This document shows, one piece after another, positions 42,626 to 50,129 of a stretch of 61,372 nt of DNA. Source of the DNA: a virus; the IMG/VR virus record IMGVR_UViG_3300025030_000109, positions 1 to 61,372 of that record; one strand, given 5' to 3'. The number at the start of each line of letters is the position of its first letter. Positions within the stretch are counted from its first letter, which is position 1. The notes beneath the pieces are model-generated. The model ran no database searches. It saw only the letters and a program-made list of their open reading frames with translations, and was not told where the DNA came from. Both the position numbers and the translations under genes were made by a program.

Positions 42626-43686
42626 ATCTCCTCCCTCCACTCCCTCGCCACCGGCTGGAACGGCACGCCGGCGTCGGTCAGCAGGCTGTACTCGATGGTG
42701 AGGCGCCGGCCGATGTAGTTCGCAGCGTTTCTCAACACCTCGGCTTTCTCCTCGTGGCTCCCAGGTGCCACCGGCCGCACCTCCTTGCCGTCATCGGTGA
42801 GGCAGACGCAGATCACCGTCCCGCTCTTCTCCGCCTGGATGATGTCCTTGACCGTGACCTCCATGTCCAGGAACTCCTTGATCTTGATCAGCGAGTTGCT
42901 CCGGATGCCGTCTTCGTAGGGCGCGTCGTTGGTTCGGAGGATGAGGCCCTCGAAGCGGCGCGCACGCGCCTGGGCGAAAAGGTACGCCTGGTTCTCCTCA
43001 CTCTTGTAGGGCGCGTTCGCCAGAACTGTTGCAGGGGCGTCGGTGCCCCACGCAGGGATCAGATCCGAAAGCTCCAGGTACCGATCCAGAAAGGTATCCA
43101 GAGAGATGAGATCGTAACAGAAGTACTTAAGCTTCAGCGACTCGGGCTGCTGTTTCTTGATCCACGAGCCGATGGTCTGCAATTTCGTCCCGTGGTGGTA
43201 GAGCTCGCCGTCGATGAAGGTCCCCTCGGGGAGCCGGGGCTCCAGGAACTCGGAGACATGGGGGAGCGTGATCGGCTTCCCCTGCCGGCTGTAGAGCAGG
43301 ATCTCGCCGTCCTGCTTGGTGGCGAGGCAGCGATGCCCGTCCAGCTTCAGCTGGAGTACGGCGCCCTCGTGGTTGATCTTCTTGACTTTCTTCAGCGGCT
43401 GCGCCAGCATAGGGAGGGGCAGGCCCATCTGGTTCGTCTTCCCCTGGAGCGCCTCCTCGCGGGTGTCGACGTAGCCTCGGTCCCGCTGGCGGGAGATCCT
43501 GGAGCGGACACGGAGGGCGACCTGCTCGACGATCGATCGGCCGGAGGCATTGGTGGTGACCGTCTCGCTGTGCTCCACCTCCTGACCTCCCTCGACCGTC
43601 GCGTGGGCGATGGTGATGTATGGTCCTGTGGCGCGGATGCGCCAGGTGCCGATGCCGTTTACATGCTTGCGGTACAGGGTGAGCAT
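42622..43686 (-). CDS. ATP-dependent DNA ligase with WGR-like N-terminus
   Basis: A 354-residue protein. Residues 1-72 look like a WGR domain (LYRKHVNGIGTWRIRATG, ISRQRDRGY), a nucleic-acid-binding fold known from PARPs and some ligases. The ligase part has the nucleotide-transfer lysine in KLDG (Lys114), IDGELYHH, EGLILR near 245, and SLIKIKEF with the motif V lysines. It seals nicks after replication and recombination. AAAGGAGG precedes the ATG. It lies 14 bases after the polymerase gene. Confidence 0.88.
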   Translation of the reverse strand: MLTLYRKHVNGIGTWRIRATGPYITIAHATVEGGQEVEHSETVTTNASGRSIVEQVALRVRSRISRQRDRGYVDTREEALQGKTNQMGLPLPMLAQPLKKVKKINHEGAVLQLKLDGHRCLATKQDGEILLYSRQGKPITLPHVSEFLEPRLPEGTFIDGELYHHGTKLQTIGSWIKKQQPESLKLKYFCYDLISLDTFLDRYLELSDLIPAWGTDAPATVLANAPYKSEENQAYLFAQARARRFEGLILRTNDAPYEDGIRSNSLIKIKEFLDMEVTVKDIIQAEKSGTVICVCLTDDGKEVRPVAPGSHEEKAEVLRNAANYIGRRLTIEYSLLTDAGVPFQPVAREWREEI

Positions 43687-43699
43687 TTCAATCCTCCTT

Positions 43700-46675
43700 T
43701 TAGAGACTCTTCAAATCGCCCCAAGACTCAGGGCTCAGTTTGGCATCGACGGGGAAGGTGATCGGGAGATCTACACCCCAGGCTTTTTTATAAGGCAGGT
43801 TCGACAGCACATGCTTGAAGGTCTCGGCGGCCTGACGAGCCACGGCGTGCGGGAAGATGAAGAACAGGCCGTCGTGGAGCTCGAAGTAGAAATAGCCGTT
43901 GAACTTGGGGAGCAGGTTGCGCGCTACGGCAAGCGCTAGATATTTCTGGTCTCCACCTGTTCCCTGAATAGGGTAGTTGATGGCGGAACTCTCCATCTCC
44001 CAGGCGTCACGACCCGCCCACGAGCCCAGAAGCTGCACCCTGCGGCCGGCGAAGGTCTCAGCATACCCTAGCTGACGACACTTTGCTATCTGAGTCTGCC
44101 AATAGCCAGAGTTGCAGGCACCGCGGCCTCCGTTCGGGCCACCCGAGACTTTGACGAAGGTCGCCTTGTAGGTGGCGAGGAACTGCTTGACCGCCTCTTC
44201 CTGGATGTCCAGCTCGTAATCGACCCGGGCTTTCTTCGTTGCACTTTTAGAGCCAATTCTGTACTGGAAGCTCAGGTTGCTGTTGGAAATCAGGTAGTTA
44301 GATACAGTGAAGCGATTGCGGGGTCCGGCGTTGGTGATATCGTACACCCTTTTGGTTTGCAGCTTGGAGCACACCATCGCTCCACTATTTGATCCAGAGT
44401 CAGCCCCTTTGAGACGAGATTCTGAACTACGATCTCCGCATACCTGACTTCCGGGTGCATTGTCCGGAGTACGTGATACACATGCTTTCTGGGTATCTGC
44501 TTGCCTCTGTACTCCAGGTACTTGTTTCCACGCTTGTTCTGTAAATTCTCCGCTCTCATCAAAAGCCTCAAGTTCCCCGGCTCGTAGTGGCCATCGTTCT
44601 CTTTCCGGTCGATGTCCAGCTTCAGGTACGTTGGATGTGGTAACTCCTTCAGAACGTAGGCTATCGCCTCCGCTACCGTCTTGAATCTGAACTGAATCCC
44701 ACGCCCTCCGTAGTTCTTGTACGACAGGTCTTTGATGTTCTCGCACCGCTGCTTCATCGCGTTGCACCGCTTCTGCACTCGGGCTACTGCCGCGCTGCTG
44801 ATCATCGCGTGACCCTCGTTGGTATGCCGCATCCGGGTTGCGCACGCCTTGCACTGCGTAGCCTTCCCAGATTTCAGGTTGTCCTTGTTCACCCATAAGC
44901 CGCTGCCGCATTTCGTGCAGAGACAGTCGACCTTCAGGACTTTCCCTTCGCGCATCAAATTCTGCGAGACGATCTTCAGGAACCCGAATTGCGAATTTAC
45001 CATCTCCGGTCTGAGCAAGGCGGCTTCCCGCTGCGGCGGCCTGTCCGAACTGGCACCAACTACCGTCCTCCAGATAAACCATGTGGTCGAGCGTTGCTGT
45101 GAGTCCTGCATACGTGATAGTCTCCTTTTCGCCTTGATACACCGATCCTGTGTGCGCGACGAACTCTACCCCATCCCATACTCTCATGTCAAGAGAAACT
45201 TTCTCTATAGCGACTAGGCCACAGTCAGTCAGAACAAGCTCACCCTCCGCCACGCAGAACTTCCCCAGCTTTCTCTGAAGGTTCGCCTCGGCGTCGTCGG
45301 CCGCCACCCGCTGAATCAGGGTGCGGTAGTCGATCCCCGCGATCTGCGCTCCCATGTAGGAGTGCGCGTCCTCGCCAGGTTCCCGCAGGGAGAGCATGGT
45401 CTCGTCGCCGGACGCGACAGCCATCCAGCCGAACTCTTGGCCGGCGAAGTCGAGCTCCACAAGCGTGTACCCTTCGGGCGGCCTGATCAGGCGCCGAAAG
45501 TCCTTGCCTCGTTTCCACTGGTGCAAGGCGATCCCTGTCGGGAACTCCTCGTTGTTGGTCCCCAAATCCTTGTCGCCCTTGCGCTTCTGGCTGGAACTGT
45601 AGGTCATCCTGGAGCTGTACGTGGAGAAGATCCTGGCACCCGGGCGGACGCAGCCGTCACCGTTGTAGGCCAGGCTCTTCAGCGTCCCCTCGGCGTACTT
45701 GGTGCAGTTCCCCTTAGCCTCGCGCACATCCTTCAAGAGCTTCGCCCTGGGGTCGATGAAAGCGAGCTCGTAGAGCGCGTACTTGTCGGTGCTGGGCGCC
45801 TGAGTCTTCTTGGACACACCCTGGATCGGCAGGCCCCATGTATCGTAGAGGAGCGTAGCCAACTGCTTGGGACTTCCCAGATTCACGAAATTGGTCTCCG
45901 GATTCTCCGCCTGAAGCGTCCGCAGCTGCTTTGCCGTGAGCCCGCTCTCGACGAAACCCATCCCCGGGTTAGCCTCCAACAGCGCGGCACGAGCCTTGTC
46001 TCCATCCTTGAGCAGCTGATCTTTCAGCGCCAGGGCTTTCTCCTTCGACGACTTGATACCCAAGACGTGAGTCTTCGCCACCTGCGGGATGCTCTGCGCC
46101 TCGATGAGCGCCGCGCGCCTCTGCTGAGGCGTCAGGTGACTCCAGAACATCTCTCCCAGGCGCACGGCGAAGCGTGTGTCCTCCTTACACCGGAAGAGGA
46201 GCAGCTTCAACTCCTCGGGATCTCTGGTCTGGAAATTGGTGAAGTCCTTGAACCCTGCCTCGTCCGGGAAGAACTCATGCATGGCGGCTTCCAGCTTGTA
46301 GGACTTCCGCTTGGCCGCCGGCACCTCGTCGCCCTCGGGAGCCACAACCCAATGCTTCCACAGCAACATGGAGTCCAACCACTTCAGCCGGAAGACCAGG
46401 TCCTCAAGACCGAGAGCGACCAGGAAGGCGGCGTCGAAGGCTACGTTCCAGCCGCAGATGTAAAGGTCCTGCGCGAGTATCTGCTCCAGGGAGCGGCGTA
46501 TCAGGTCGGTTTTAGGGTAGAGCTGCCCGACGGATTTCTCACCGAAGGTCCACGCAACTGCGGAGACCCAGGCAGCGCCGGAGCAAGCTCGGAAGGGTTG
46601 CAGAGCGTACTCGGGGAGCGATCCCTGGGTCTCCAGGTCGAAGCCTGCAACCTGCGTGTTGAAGTCTATGTTCAA
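43700..46675 (-). CDS. Family A DNA polymerase, interrupted by an intein
   Basis: A 991-codon frame from TTG (GGAGG six bases upstream); after removal of the 325-residue intein (474-798) the polymerase has 666 residues. N-terminal 3'-5' exonuclease: FDLE (Asp13, Glu15), GWNVAFD (Asn77, Asp81), CKED (Asp166). Polymerase domain: motif A LVELDFAGQE (Asp409), motif B RKLGKF joined to SNLSFQYRIG after splicing, and motif C ELHDG (His934, Asp935 in the unspliced count). The intein thus breaks the finger helix that binds incoming dNTP, so the enzyme can work only after splicing. It is the main replicative enzyme, next to ligase and behind an early promoter. Confidence 0.93.
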   Translation of the reverse strand: MNIDFNTQVAGFDLETQGSLPEYALQPFRACSGAAWVSAVAWTFGEKSVGQLYPKTDLIRRSLEQILAQDLYICGWNVAFDAAFLVALGLEDLVFRLKWLDSMLLWKHWVVAPEGDEVPAAKRKSYKLEAAMHEFFPDEAGFKDFTNFQTRDPEELKLLLFRCKEDTRFAVRLGEMFWSHLTPQQRRAALIEAQSIPQVAKTHVLGIKSSKEKALALKDQLLKDGDKARAALLEANPGMGFVESGLTAKQLRTLQAENPETNFVNLGSPKQLATLLYDTWGLPIQGVSKKTQAPSTDKYALYELAFIDPRAKLLKDVREAKGNCTKYAEGTLKSLAYNGDGCVRPGARIFSTYSSRMTYSSSQKRKGDKDLGTNNEEFPTGIALHQWKRGKDFRRLIRPPEGYTLVELDFAGQEFGWMAVASGDETMLSLREPGEDAHSYMGAQIAGIDYRTLIQRVAADDAEANLQRKLGKFCVAEGELVLTDCGLVAIEKVSLDMRVWDGVEFVAHTGSVYQGEKETITYAGLTATLDHMVYLEDGSWCQFGQAAAAGSRLAQTGDGKFAIRVPEDRLAEFDARRESPEGRLSLHEMRQRLMGEQGQPEIWEGYAVQGVRNPDAAYQRGSRDDQQRGSSPSAEAVQRDEAAVREHQRPVVQELRRAWDSVQIQDGSGGDSLRSEGVTTSNVPEAGHRPERERWPLRAGELEAFDESGEFTEQAWKQVPGVQRQADTQKACVSRTPDNAPGSQVCGDRSSESRLKGADSGSNSGAMVCSKLQTKRVYDITNAGPRNRFTVSNYLISNSNLSFQYRIGSKSATKKARVDYELDIQEEAVKQFLATYKATFVKVSGGPNGGRGACNSGYWQTQIAKCRQLGYAETFAGRRVQLLGSWAGRDAWEMESSAINYPIQGTGGDQKYLALAVARNLLPKFNGYFYFELHDGLFFIFPHAVARQAAETFKHVLSNLPYKKAWGVDLPITFPVDAKLSPESWGDLKSL
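44282..45256 (-). mobile_element. Intein in DNA polymerase motif B
   Basis: Residues 474-798 of the polymerase frame. Block A starts with Cys1 (CVAEGELVLTDCGLV), block B is GLTATLDHMVY with the T-x-x-H site, and the end has block F (RVYDITNAGPRNRF) and block G (NYLISN) followed by Ser as the first downstream residue. The penultimate residue is Ser rather than His, an accepted variant. Between block B and block F, in this frame, about 190 residues are Arg/Gln/Ser/Gly-rich without fold character, because that stretch holds an endonuclease gene in another frame. Confidence 0.92.
44290..45111 (-). CDS. HNH homing endonuclease nested out of frame in the intein
   Basis: A frame shifted by one against the polymerase, wholly within the intein. 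From its inner ATG at 45003 (237 residues) it reads as a complete homing enzyme: MVNSQFGFLKIVS, CLCTKCGSGLW and CKAC (zinc knuckle), RCNAMKQRCENIKD, YKNYGGRGIQF, LDIDRKENDGHYEPGNLR and a C-terminal DNA-binding part. It is of the same family as the enzyme at 33281. Two starts are possible: 45111 with AAGGAG ten bases upstream inside block B, or 45003, where GGAG touches the ATG. The endonuclease part begins exactly where the intein's N-terminal splicing domain ends; the stop lies eight bases before the intein end. Confidence 0.88.
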   Translation of the reverse strand: MQDSQQRSTTWFIWRTVVGASSDRPPQREAALLRPEMVNSQFGFLKIVSQNLMREGKVLKVDCLCTKCGSGLWVNKDNLKSGKATQCKACATRMRHTNEGHAMISSAAVARVQKRCNAMKQRCENIKDLSYKNYGGRGIQFRFKTVAEAIAYVLKELPHPTYLKLDIDRKENDGHYEPGNLRLLMRAENLQNKRGNKYLEYRGKQIPRKHVYHVLRTMHPEVRYAEIVVQNLVSKGLTLDQIVERWCAPSCKPKGCTISPTPDPAIASLYLTT

Positions 46676-46707
46676 GTCCCGCCTCCAGTTTCATCGTAGT
46701 TCAGATC

Positions 46708-46747
46708 TTTATACGCTTGACTTCAGGCGGAGTCAAGAACTTTATTC
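46708..46747 (-). promoter_or_regulatory. Early promoter for DNA polymerase, conserved phage type
   Basis: Read leftward: GAATAAAGTTC, -35 TTGACT (46736-46731), 17 bases, -10 TATAAA (46713-46708), 32 bases before the polymerase TTG start. Confidence 0.78.
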
Positions 46748-46773
46748 GGGGTTCGTTCATCGCTTCGCTCCCC

Positions 46774-46942
46774 TTAGTACTGCCCCTTGATCTCGGCCAG
46801 GAAGAACCGGCCCACGGACGGTGCCTGCTTCATCGCCTCGAAGACGTGCTCGGGGACCCCCTGGGTAGCTGTAGGTGCCGCCCTTGCAGAAGGTGACTTC
46901 GAGGATCTGATCCTCGGCGTCGTAGGAGTAGCTGTCGATCAT
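46774..46942 (-). pseudogene. KTSC-domain protein, frameshifted
   Basis: The first 27 codons (MIDSYSYDAEDQILEVTF, then KGGTYSYPG) and, one frame over, the remainder (VPEHVFEAMKQAPSVGRFF, ending IKGQY and a stop at 46774) together make a whole KTSC domain, a small RNA- or DNA-contact domain frequent in phages. A run of five G (about 46855-46860 on this strand) holds one base too many. Either the gene is broken or the assembly has a homopolymer error. As it stands, translation leaves the domain after residue 28 and stops at 46757. Confidence 0.8.
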
Positions 46943-46990
46943 ACTGCTGTCCGGCCTGATTGTCTCGTTCTTTTTGTGGCTCCTTTTGGG

Positions 46991-47155
46991 TTAGTCGTTA
47001 AAATCCTCATCCGCGCAGAACATGCAGTAGTCTGCTCCCTCGCTGATCTCCTCACCACAAGTGAGGCAGAAGCGTTCCTGGATGTGGCTGAACATCTCGG
47101 CGCGTTGCGAGGGCGTCATAGCTTGAAGTTCTTGGATTATCAGGGTCATGTTCAT
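46991..47155 (-). CDS. Small zinc-ribbon protein
   Basis: A 54-residue protein with GGAGATC before the ATG, an N-terminal helix (LIIQELQAMTPSQRAEMF) and a zinc ribbon CLTC-x11-CMFC at residues 30-48. Acidic end (ADEDFND). Possibly a small host-takeover or RNA-polymerase-binding factor; no family recognised. Confidence 0.65.
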   Translation of the reverse strand: MNMTLIIQELQAMTPSQRAEMFSHIQERFCLTCGEEISEGADYCMFCADEDFND

Positions 47156-47166
47156 TTCAGGATCTC

Positions 47167-47787
47167 CTATGAATCAAACCCGAAGACGAACCGCACCTCG
47201 CCGTGCAACTCTTTCAGTCGGCGCACCTCATCCACGAAATACTTCAGGCTCTCACCCAGATCCTCGCTCCAGCTTATCTGGACGTGGGTCGTTGTCTCAC
47301 TGATATGGTCAGGTGCTGAGACCGCCACATCGCGGCCATCGATCCCGCCGCACCACTCCGAGGGCGCCATCTTGCCGTCCCAAGCCTTGAACGTCTCCAG
47401 GTCCACGATGCCTGTGCAGGTGGTCGACGGCAGAGGCGCAGCAAGTATCTCGTCGGCGGACAGCCAGGAGAAAGAGTGGTCACCCATCCAGATCTCCAGC
47501 GGGTCACCCGCCTCCTGATACTTCCGCCTGCTCGGGTCCATCACCTCCAGCGAGCTGATCGGGTGGCGGTCATCGTCGGTCATCTCAAAGTCCTCGGGGA
47601 GTCCGCGGCCGGCACTTAACGGCACCACCGGCGTGTGCGTCGGGACTCCGGCAAAGCCGAACCCGTTGCGGACGTCACCCAGCCAGGCGAACAGCAGGTA
47701 GTGCCGGTCCTGCTCGTAGGTACTCGCTACATCTTCCCACCCTGTCTCTATCTTTTTCTGCCATACTCCGTGAATGTCCGTCCCCAT
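47167..47787 (-). CDS. Conserved phage protein (GTDIHG family)
   Basis: A 206-residue protein starting MGTDIHGVWQKK with RHYLLFAWLGDVRNGFGF soon after. This GTDIHG / RNY-x-LF-x-x-LA-x-VRNG pattern is shared by many phage proteins of unknown role. The middle has GRGLPEDFEMTDDD and DHSFSWLSADE; His and Asp residues in conserved-looking places could bind metal. AAAGGAGA precedes the ATG. No reaction can be assigned. Confidence 0.7.
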   Translation of the reverse strand: MGTDIHGVWQKKIETGWEDVASTYEQDRHYLLFAWLGDVRNGFGFAGVPTHTPVVPLSAGRGLPEDFEMTDDDRHPISSLEVMDPSRRKYQEAGDPLEIWMGDHSFSWLSADEILAAPLPSTTCTGIVDLETFKAWDGKMAPSEWCGGIDGRDVAVSAPDHISETTTHVQISWSEDLGESLKYFVDEVRRLKELHGEVRFVFGFDS

Positions 47788-47848
47788 GGTCTTTCTCCTT
47801 TTAGTGAGTTGCGCTGAATCGTTTCGTCGATCTCGGCGGAGCCGAAGG

Positions 47849-48040
47849 CTACCTCTTTTTCACGCTCCAGTACTGCAATATCTCCTCGCTGACCATGCGG
47901 GCTGACCACTCCCCGCCCACGCAGATGTTGCCCTCGCACCACCTCTGGAACTGGTAGGTTTCCTCATGCTGCTCTGCCGCTACTTGCGTCCGGTGGAGCG
48001 AGCCGTCGCTTGCCTCGTATGCTGCTATCTCTCTTGCCAT
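47849..48040 (-). CDS. Small protein, unknown
   Basis: A 63-residue protein (MAREIAAYEASDGSLHRT) with AAAGGAGA ten bases before the ATG. It reads as a helix, a beta hairpin with two Cys-free strands around WCEGNICVGGEW, and a basic C-terminal helix. The two Cys might pair. No family recognised. Confidence 0.6.
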   Translation of the reverse strand: MAREIAAYEASDGSLHRTQVAAEQHEETYQFQRWCEGNICVGGEWSARMVSEEILQYWSVKKR

Positions 48041-48054
48041 CTGATTATCTCCTT

Positions 48055-48228
48055 TTAGTCTCTGTCCCTGCAGTCGTAGATCCGCCCAGTCACGGGATCT
48101 TTCTCCAGGCCGTAGAACTGGTCGCGGTTCGAGTCGTAAGGGGTGGTGAAGCGGGAGGGCATGATGTTGAGCGCCCTCTTGATCTGCTTGCCCTGGTGGG
48201 GCACCGGTCGGTTCTGGGTGAGGGTCAT
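48055..48228 (-). CDS. Small basic protein, unknown
   Basis: A 57-residue protein (MTLTQNRPVPHQGKQ) with AAAGGAGG five bases before the chosen ATG. It contains IMPSRFTTPYDSNRD and ends in an acidic-basic tail (DCRDRD). It starts the unit behind the early promoter at 48257-48285. Confidence 0.6.
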   Translation of the reverse strand: MTLTQNRPVPHQGKQIKRALNIMPSRFTTPYDSNRDQFYGLEKDPVTGRIYDCRDRD

Positions 48229-48256
48229 GGCTTCCTCCTTTAGATCGTTTTCAAGA

Positions 48257-48296
48257 ACTTTACCAGCACCGCTATCCTTTGTCAAGAACTTTATTT
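48257..48296 (-). promoter_or_regulatory. Early promoter, conserved phage type
   Basis: Read leftward: AAATAAAGTTC, -35 TTGACA (48285-48280), 17 bases, -10 TAAAGT (48262-48257). A partial second copy of the upstream element (TCAAGAACTTTA) lies at 48251-48262. Confidence 0.78.
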
Positions 48297-48323
48297 AAAT
48301 TATTTTACGGGTTGGGCTTAGGC

Positions 48324-49229
48324 TTAGATCCTAGGCTTATTGACCGGCGAGATGGTGTGGACGTTCCCACGGCTCAAGACTGTGGCGATGGCGTCCGGGG
48401 AGAACTGCGGGACTCGCTCCCCCTTAGAGAAATGCATGGCAGGCGCGTCCCAGGCCCCACCTCGCTGCGCGATCAGGATCGTCTCGTCGCCGAGCTCCCG
48501 TTTCGCCACCAGAGCTGATTCGAAGTCCGGGTGGGCGCTGATGCATACACCCAGCATCTCCGCGGGGTGCTCAGTGGTGTCCACCAGGAGGAAATGGCTC
48601 TTGTGCGGGTCCTGGCTGCCGTCCTTCCAGTGGGCGGAGATGTGCGCTGCCCGCTCGCGGATAAACCTGCGGGGGTTGGTGAGCAGGAACTTCTGGTCGG
48701 AGAGGGTGAGGATGTAGAATTTCTTGGTCGGCTTGTGGACCAGGTAGTTCGGCGGGCGGAGATCGAGGTCGTGGATGCCCTTGATGGCCTTGCGGGCCTC
48801 TTTGAAAGCGTCCAAGGGGAAAGAGAAGGCCCGAAGGTCTGCGAGCCTCCCAAAGTCGATGTAGTTGCGCTCCTCGCAGGTGTCTCTCTGCTGCTCCACC
48901 ACCAACACCTCGGTCAGCTTACTGTGCTTCAGGCGGTGGATCATCGAGTAGAGGGTGTTGAAGTTCCGGCCAGTGCGGGTGGCGTACACATAGAGCTCGG
49001 AACGGGTCATGCCTGCAATCTTGCGGCGCTCCTCCGGGGAGTAGCGCATCCGCCGATCCACAGGGCTCGCTGTGCGCAGGTAATAACGGACGGTGCTGAT
49101 GCTGACACCATGGGCGGCGGCCGTGAGACGGTCCATCTCCGCCGCGGGCATCATAGGGTGAGCGAGGGAAAGTTCGGCGCGGCTACGACAGATAGCGTCT
49201 CGCAGGTCTGTTTTGAGGGGTCTAGGCAT
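48324..49229 (-). CDS. HTH-domain protein, likely early regulator
   Basis: A 301-residue protein with AAGGAGG six bases before the ATG. Residues 25-55 form a helix-turn-helix (MDRLTAAAHGVSISTVRYYL) and residues 65-95 a second helical element (PEERRKIAGMTRSELYVYA). The remaining 200 residues are an alpha/beta domain (PPNYLVHKPTKKFYILTL, then HPAEMLGVCISAHP) that I do not recognise. It is the first gene leftward from the divergent region and flanked by TTAGGC repeats on both sides, which makes it a good candidate for a regulator of that region. It could also be an endonuclease-type protein with a DNA-binding front. Confidence 0.6.
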   Translation of the reverse strand: MPRPLKTDLRDAICRSRAELSLAHPMMPAAEMDRLTAAAHGVSISTVRYYLRTASPVDRRMRYSPEERRKIAGMTRSELYVYATRTGRNFNTLYSMIHRLKHSKLTEVLVVEQQRDTCEERNYIDFGRLADLRAFSFPLDAFKEARKAIKGIHDLDLRPPNYLVHKPTKKFYILTLSDQKFLLTNPRRFIRERAAHISAHWKDGSQDPHKSHFLLVDTTEHPAEMLGVCISAHPDFESALVAKRELGDETILIAQRGGAWDAPAMHFSKGERVPQFSPDAIATVLSRGNVHTISPVNKPRI

Positions 49230-49259
49230 TTAGGGCCTCCTTGTGGGTGGTTTTGGTAA

Positions 49260-49288
49260 GTAATGCACCAAAAAGCCGAGGATGTCAA
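49260..49288 (-). promoter_or_regulatory. Leftward promoter of the early block
   Basis: Read leftward: TTGACA (49288-49283), about 17 bases, then a weak -10 (CATTAC, with TG before it as an extended -10). It lacks the AATAAAGTTC element of the other early promoters. Confidence 0.5.
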
Positions 49289-49466
49289 CATTTAAATGGT
49301 GTGAGGATTACTGGTGGGGATTGCCGTGATTCCGCGGTGTTATATGCTGTAATGCGTTTTTGGAAAGCGTAGTAGTCAAAAAAGCAACTTTTTTCCCAGT
49401 AGCGGGGCCCAACTTTTTTCAGGAATTTTGGAGGGCTGGGGCGTCGCGGCGGCTTTCTAATTTTAG

Positions 49467-49485
49467 GCGTTCACGTTATGAACGC
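49467..49485. repeat. Perfect inverted repeat
   Basis: GCGTTCA, five-base loop CGTTA, TGAACGC. The flanks continue as TTAG and CTAA with one bulge. It could be an operator for a dimeric protein or, with the A-run that follows, a weak leftward terminator. Confidence 0.7.
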
Positions 49486-49823
49486 TAAAAAAGATGAGCG
49501 GTGCTAGTTTTTTTTTGAAACTTTTGCACATTATATATAGGTCATATAATTCAAACAAACGTAGACCCGCCTGCGGCGCAGCTTTGGTGGGTGGGGTCCA
49601 GCGATCCGTAGTACTATCACGATCCGAAAAAAATTCGCTTTTGTAGTGAGTAAATGATTCTAATAATCGACCGATTTTGGCCGTTTTCCGCTCAACCCCA
49701 AATATGTACGGAAATAAAATAGTTGCATATGCGAAATAACTTCTAATGTTGGCCTAAACCGGCAGTAGTAGATTAAAGACTAAATTGGTCCGTTTTAGGC
49801 TTAGGCTTAGAGGTCGATCAAGA

Positions 49824-50040
49824 CCTGGCACCGCAGCACTAAATGCGTATCTAAACTTATAAAAAGATTGCATATCTAGGAAACTATGGTATGATTTGTT
49901 CAGATTCTAAATAACTAAGGAGGCCTGAAAAATGCCAGTCTACATTTACTCCAGGATAAACAAGGTGATCAAGATCCGCTGCACGCTTTGGAGCCCGCAA
50001 CTCACCGACGAGCAGATACGGGTGGAGCTGGACAAGGAGG
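49824..50040 (+). repeat. Duplicated promoter-gene block, copy A
   Basis: 217 bases nearly identical to 50817-51034. It starts CCTGGCACCGCA, holds a promoter, a ribosome site and the first 37 codons of a small gene. Differences cluster in the promoter spacer and at the 3' end of the gene. Confidence 0.92.
49868..49895 (+). promoter_or_regulatory. Rightward promoter, copy A
   Basis: TTGCAT (49868-49873), 16 bases, TATGAT (49890-49895), followed by AAGGAGG at 49917-49923. It would transcribe the accessory block. Confidence 0.75.
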
Positions 50041-50105
50041 CGGCACAATACCTGCCATTGGTACCGCTACAAAAGAGACGCGATCAAACGAGCCGACGAA
50101 TTTAA
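49932..50105 (+). CDS. Small duplicated protein, copy A, probably frameshifted
   Basis: As read, 57 residues starting MPVYIYSRINKVIKIRCTLW with AAGGAGG eight bases upstream. The tail (YLPLVPLQKRRDQTSRRI) does not look like protein, but one frame over the DNA reads CHWYRYKRDAIKRADEFNK ending at 50130, where TGATG couples to the next gene. So the ancestral product was probably about 65 residues and one extra base sits near 50053 (TACCTGCC). The first 37 residues match the product of copy B. Function unknown. Confidence 0.65.
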   Translation: MPVYIYSRINKVIKIRCTLWSPQLTDEQIRVELDKEAAQYLPLVPLQKRRDQTSRRI

Positions 50106-50129
50106 TAAATGCGAACAGGAGCGGAGCTG

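Larger units (their letters stand above)
49230..49867. other. Divergent non-coding region, candidate origin
   Basis: About 640 bases without a credible gene, much richer in A and T than the flanks. It contains runs of T and A (49389-49393, 49507-49516, 49626-49633), a near-consensus TATAAT at 49545-49550, a perfect hairpin at 49467-49485, several TTAGGC hexamers (49797-49811 tandem), and ends in the duplicated promoter block. Early leftward and rightward genes start from its two sides. Such regions in phages usually hold the replication origin and first promoters; no initiator binding sites can be proven by eye. Confidence 0.5.

Noticed and set aside
45362-46699. Rightward frame of 445 codons opposite the DNA polymerase
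   Set aside because: Antisense to conserved exonuclease and polymerase motifs; Leu/Gly/Arg-rich shadow without ribosome site.
48324-49229. 301-residue HTH protein as a lysogeny repressor
   Set aside because: No integrase, excisionase, cro-like partner or attachment site is present, and the protein is much longer than typical repressors with an unfamiliar C-terminal domain.
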